Source: an uncultured Oscillospiraceae bacterium (GTDB lineage Bacteria; Bacillota; Clostridia; Oscillospirales; Acutalibacteraceae). Taken from it: DNA of 14,725 nucleotides. The notes under the pieces were generated by a model. The model saw only the letters and a program-made list of their open reading frames with translations, did not search any database and was not told the origin of the DNA. The stretch is from positions 1 to 14,725 of the forward strand of contig UREO01000036.1 of NCBI GenBank assembly GCA_900546895.1. The letters are read 5' to 3'. A program made the position numbers and the translations under genes. Below, piece after piece: positions 14,359 through 14,725 of this stretch; the first letter of the stretch is position 1; every line of letters starts with the position of its first letter.

Positions 14359-14599
14359 CGGCGGCCTCCTCCAAAACAAGGACCTTATCGGAATCCTCTC
14401 TGCGCAGGGCAATGACCGCCCCGCAGATTTCATAGGCGGTCGGGTCCCCCAGAGGGCTCGATTCCACACAGGTCACTTCCCGGCCCTCTACAAGACCCAG
14501 ATCCTGCAGCCGCCTGCGCAGCCCCCCTTTGGCCGAAAGATCTGAGACGGTCGCCCGCCGGCCCGGGCGTATCTGTGTTAACGGTATCGTTTGCTTCAC
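14345..14599 (-). CDS. feoA: FeoA, cytoplasmic partner of FeoB
   Basis: An 84-residue SH3-like protein that associates with FeoB in ferrous iron uptake. The family pattern is visible: LTQIRPGRRATVSDL, then RRRLQDLGLVEGREVTCV, then GDPTAYEICGAVIALRRED, which is the usual L-x-x-LG-L-x-x-G core followed by the G-x-x-x-A-L-R strand. The start is GTG at 14597-14599, with GGAGGG seven bases upstream. Its end overlaps the feoB start by 14 bases, so the two would be translationally coupled. A sequence close to the DtxR/IdeR consensus lies 60 bases upstream, so iron repression is likely. Length and sequence are normal for the family. Confidence 0.95.
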   Translation of the reverse strand: MKQTIPLTQIRPGRRATVSDLSAKGGLRRRLQDLGLVEGREVTCVESSPLGDPTAYEICGAVIALRREDSDKVLVLEEAADASA

Positions 14600-14658
14600 T
14601 TCCTATCCCTCCAATCCTTTCCCTTTATCATCGGGTAAAAACCTTGAACGGGCAATAT

Positions 14659-14677
14659 TTAGGTTATCCTATACTTT
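14659..14677. promoter_or_regulatory. DtxR/IdeR-like iron box upstream of feoA
   Basis: TTAGGTTATCCTATACTTT matches the known DtxR/IdeR consensus TTAGGTTAGSCTAACCTAA at 14 of 19 positions, with the first half-site perfect. The rest of the promoter is lost at the contig end two bases further on. Function is inferred from the match and from position before feoA. Confidence 0.5.
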
Positions 14678-14679
14678 AT

Positions 14680-14725
14680 CTGTCTCTTATACACATCTGA
14701 CGCTGCCGACGAATTAGACGGTGTA
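14680..14725. other. Nextera (Tn5) sequencing adapter left on contig end
   Basis: 14680-14698 is the 19-base Tn5 mosaic end, 14699-14712 continues as the reverse complement of the Nextera read-1 adapter, 14713-14720 (ATTAGACG) is the reverse complement of an i5 index (CGTCTAAT, the one I know as S510), and 14721-14725 (GTGTA) begins the flow-cell P5 side. Not genomic DNA; genomic sequence ends at 14679. Confidence 0.97.

Noticed and set aside
14680..14698. A Tn5/IS50 mosaic end, which could suggest a transposon insertion
   Set aside because: It is followed directly by library adapter, index and P5 sequence, so it comes from library preparation and not from the genome.

Overview
The window looks like chromosomal DNA from a fairly GC-rich member of the Bacillota, most likely class Clostridia and perhaps Oscillospiraceae. 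The evidence is strong AGGAGG-type ribosome binding sites, a TTG and two GTG starts, A/T-rich sigma-A-like promoters and the protein families present. The taxon is inference. The last 46 bases (14680-14725) are not genomic: they read as a Nextera/Tn5 sequencing adapter with an index, so the window ends at a contig edge.

Layout. Bases 3-590 hold the 3' part of a SAM methyltransferase, closed by a symmetrical terminator. A MerR/BmrR-type regulator (702-1520) and a GGDEF diguanylate cyclase with a four-cysteine N-terminal motif (1630-2517) follow on the minus strand, each with its own readable promoter. The core is 2762-11798: an AraC regulator followed by two overlapping half-ABC transporters on the plus strand, then, convergent to them, a TetR regulator with two more half-ABC transporters on the minus strand. 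The two pairs are paralogous member by member (first with first, second with second) and resemble the YbtPQ/IrtAB-like exporter-fold group linked to siderophores.

From 12189 to the end is metal-control and iron-uptake territory. It has two divergent DtxR/MntR-family regulators (one short MntR-like protein with a Cys at a selectivity position, one long ScaR/SloR-like protein with an SH3/FeoA-type tail). After them come, on the minus strand, feoA, a feoB missing its middle ~1.5 kb and out of frame at the join, and a 30-residue membrane ORF.

How it may work together (inference): metal status read by the DtxR-family proteins would control feoAB and, through a shared GTTAG-N6-CTAAC palindrome, the TetR-linked ABC pair. 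The AraC protein would switch on the other pair when its ligand is present. The most interesting signals are the duplicated ABC cassettes under opposite kinds of regulator, that shared palindrome, the naturally Cys-substituted MntR-like protein, the gutted feoB, and a possible small RNA divergent from tetR.
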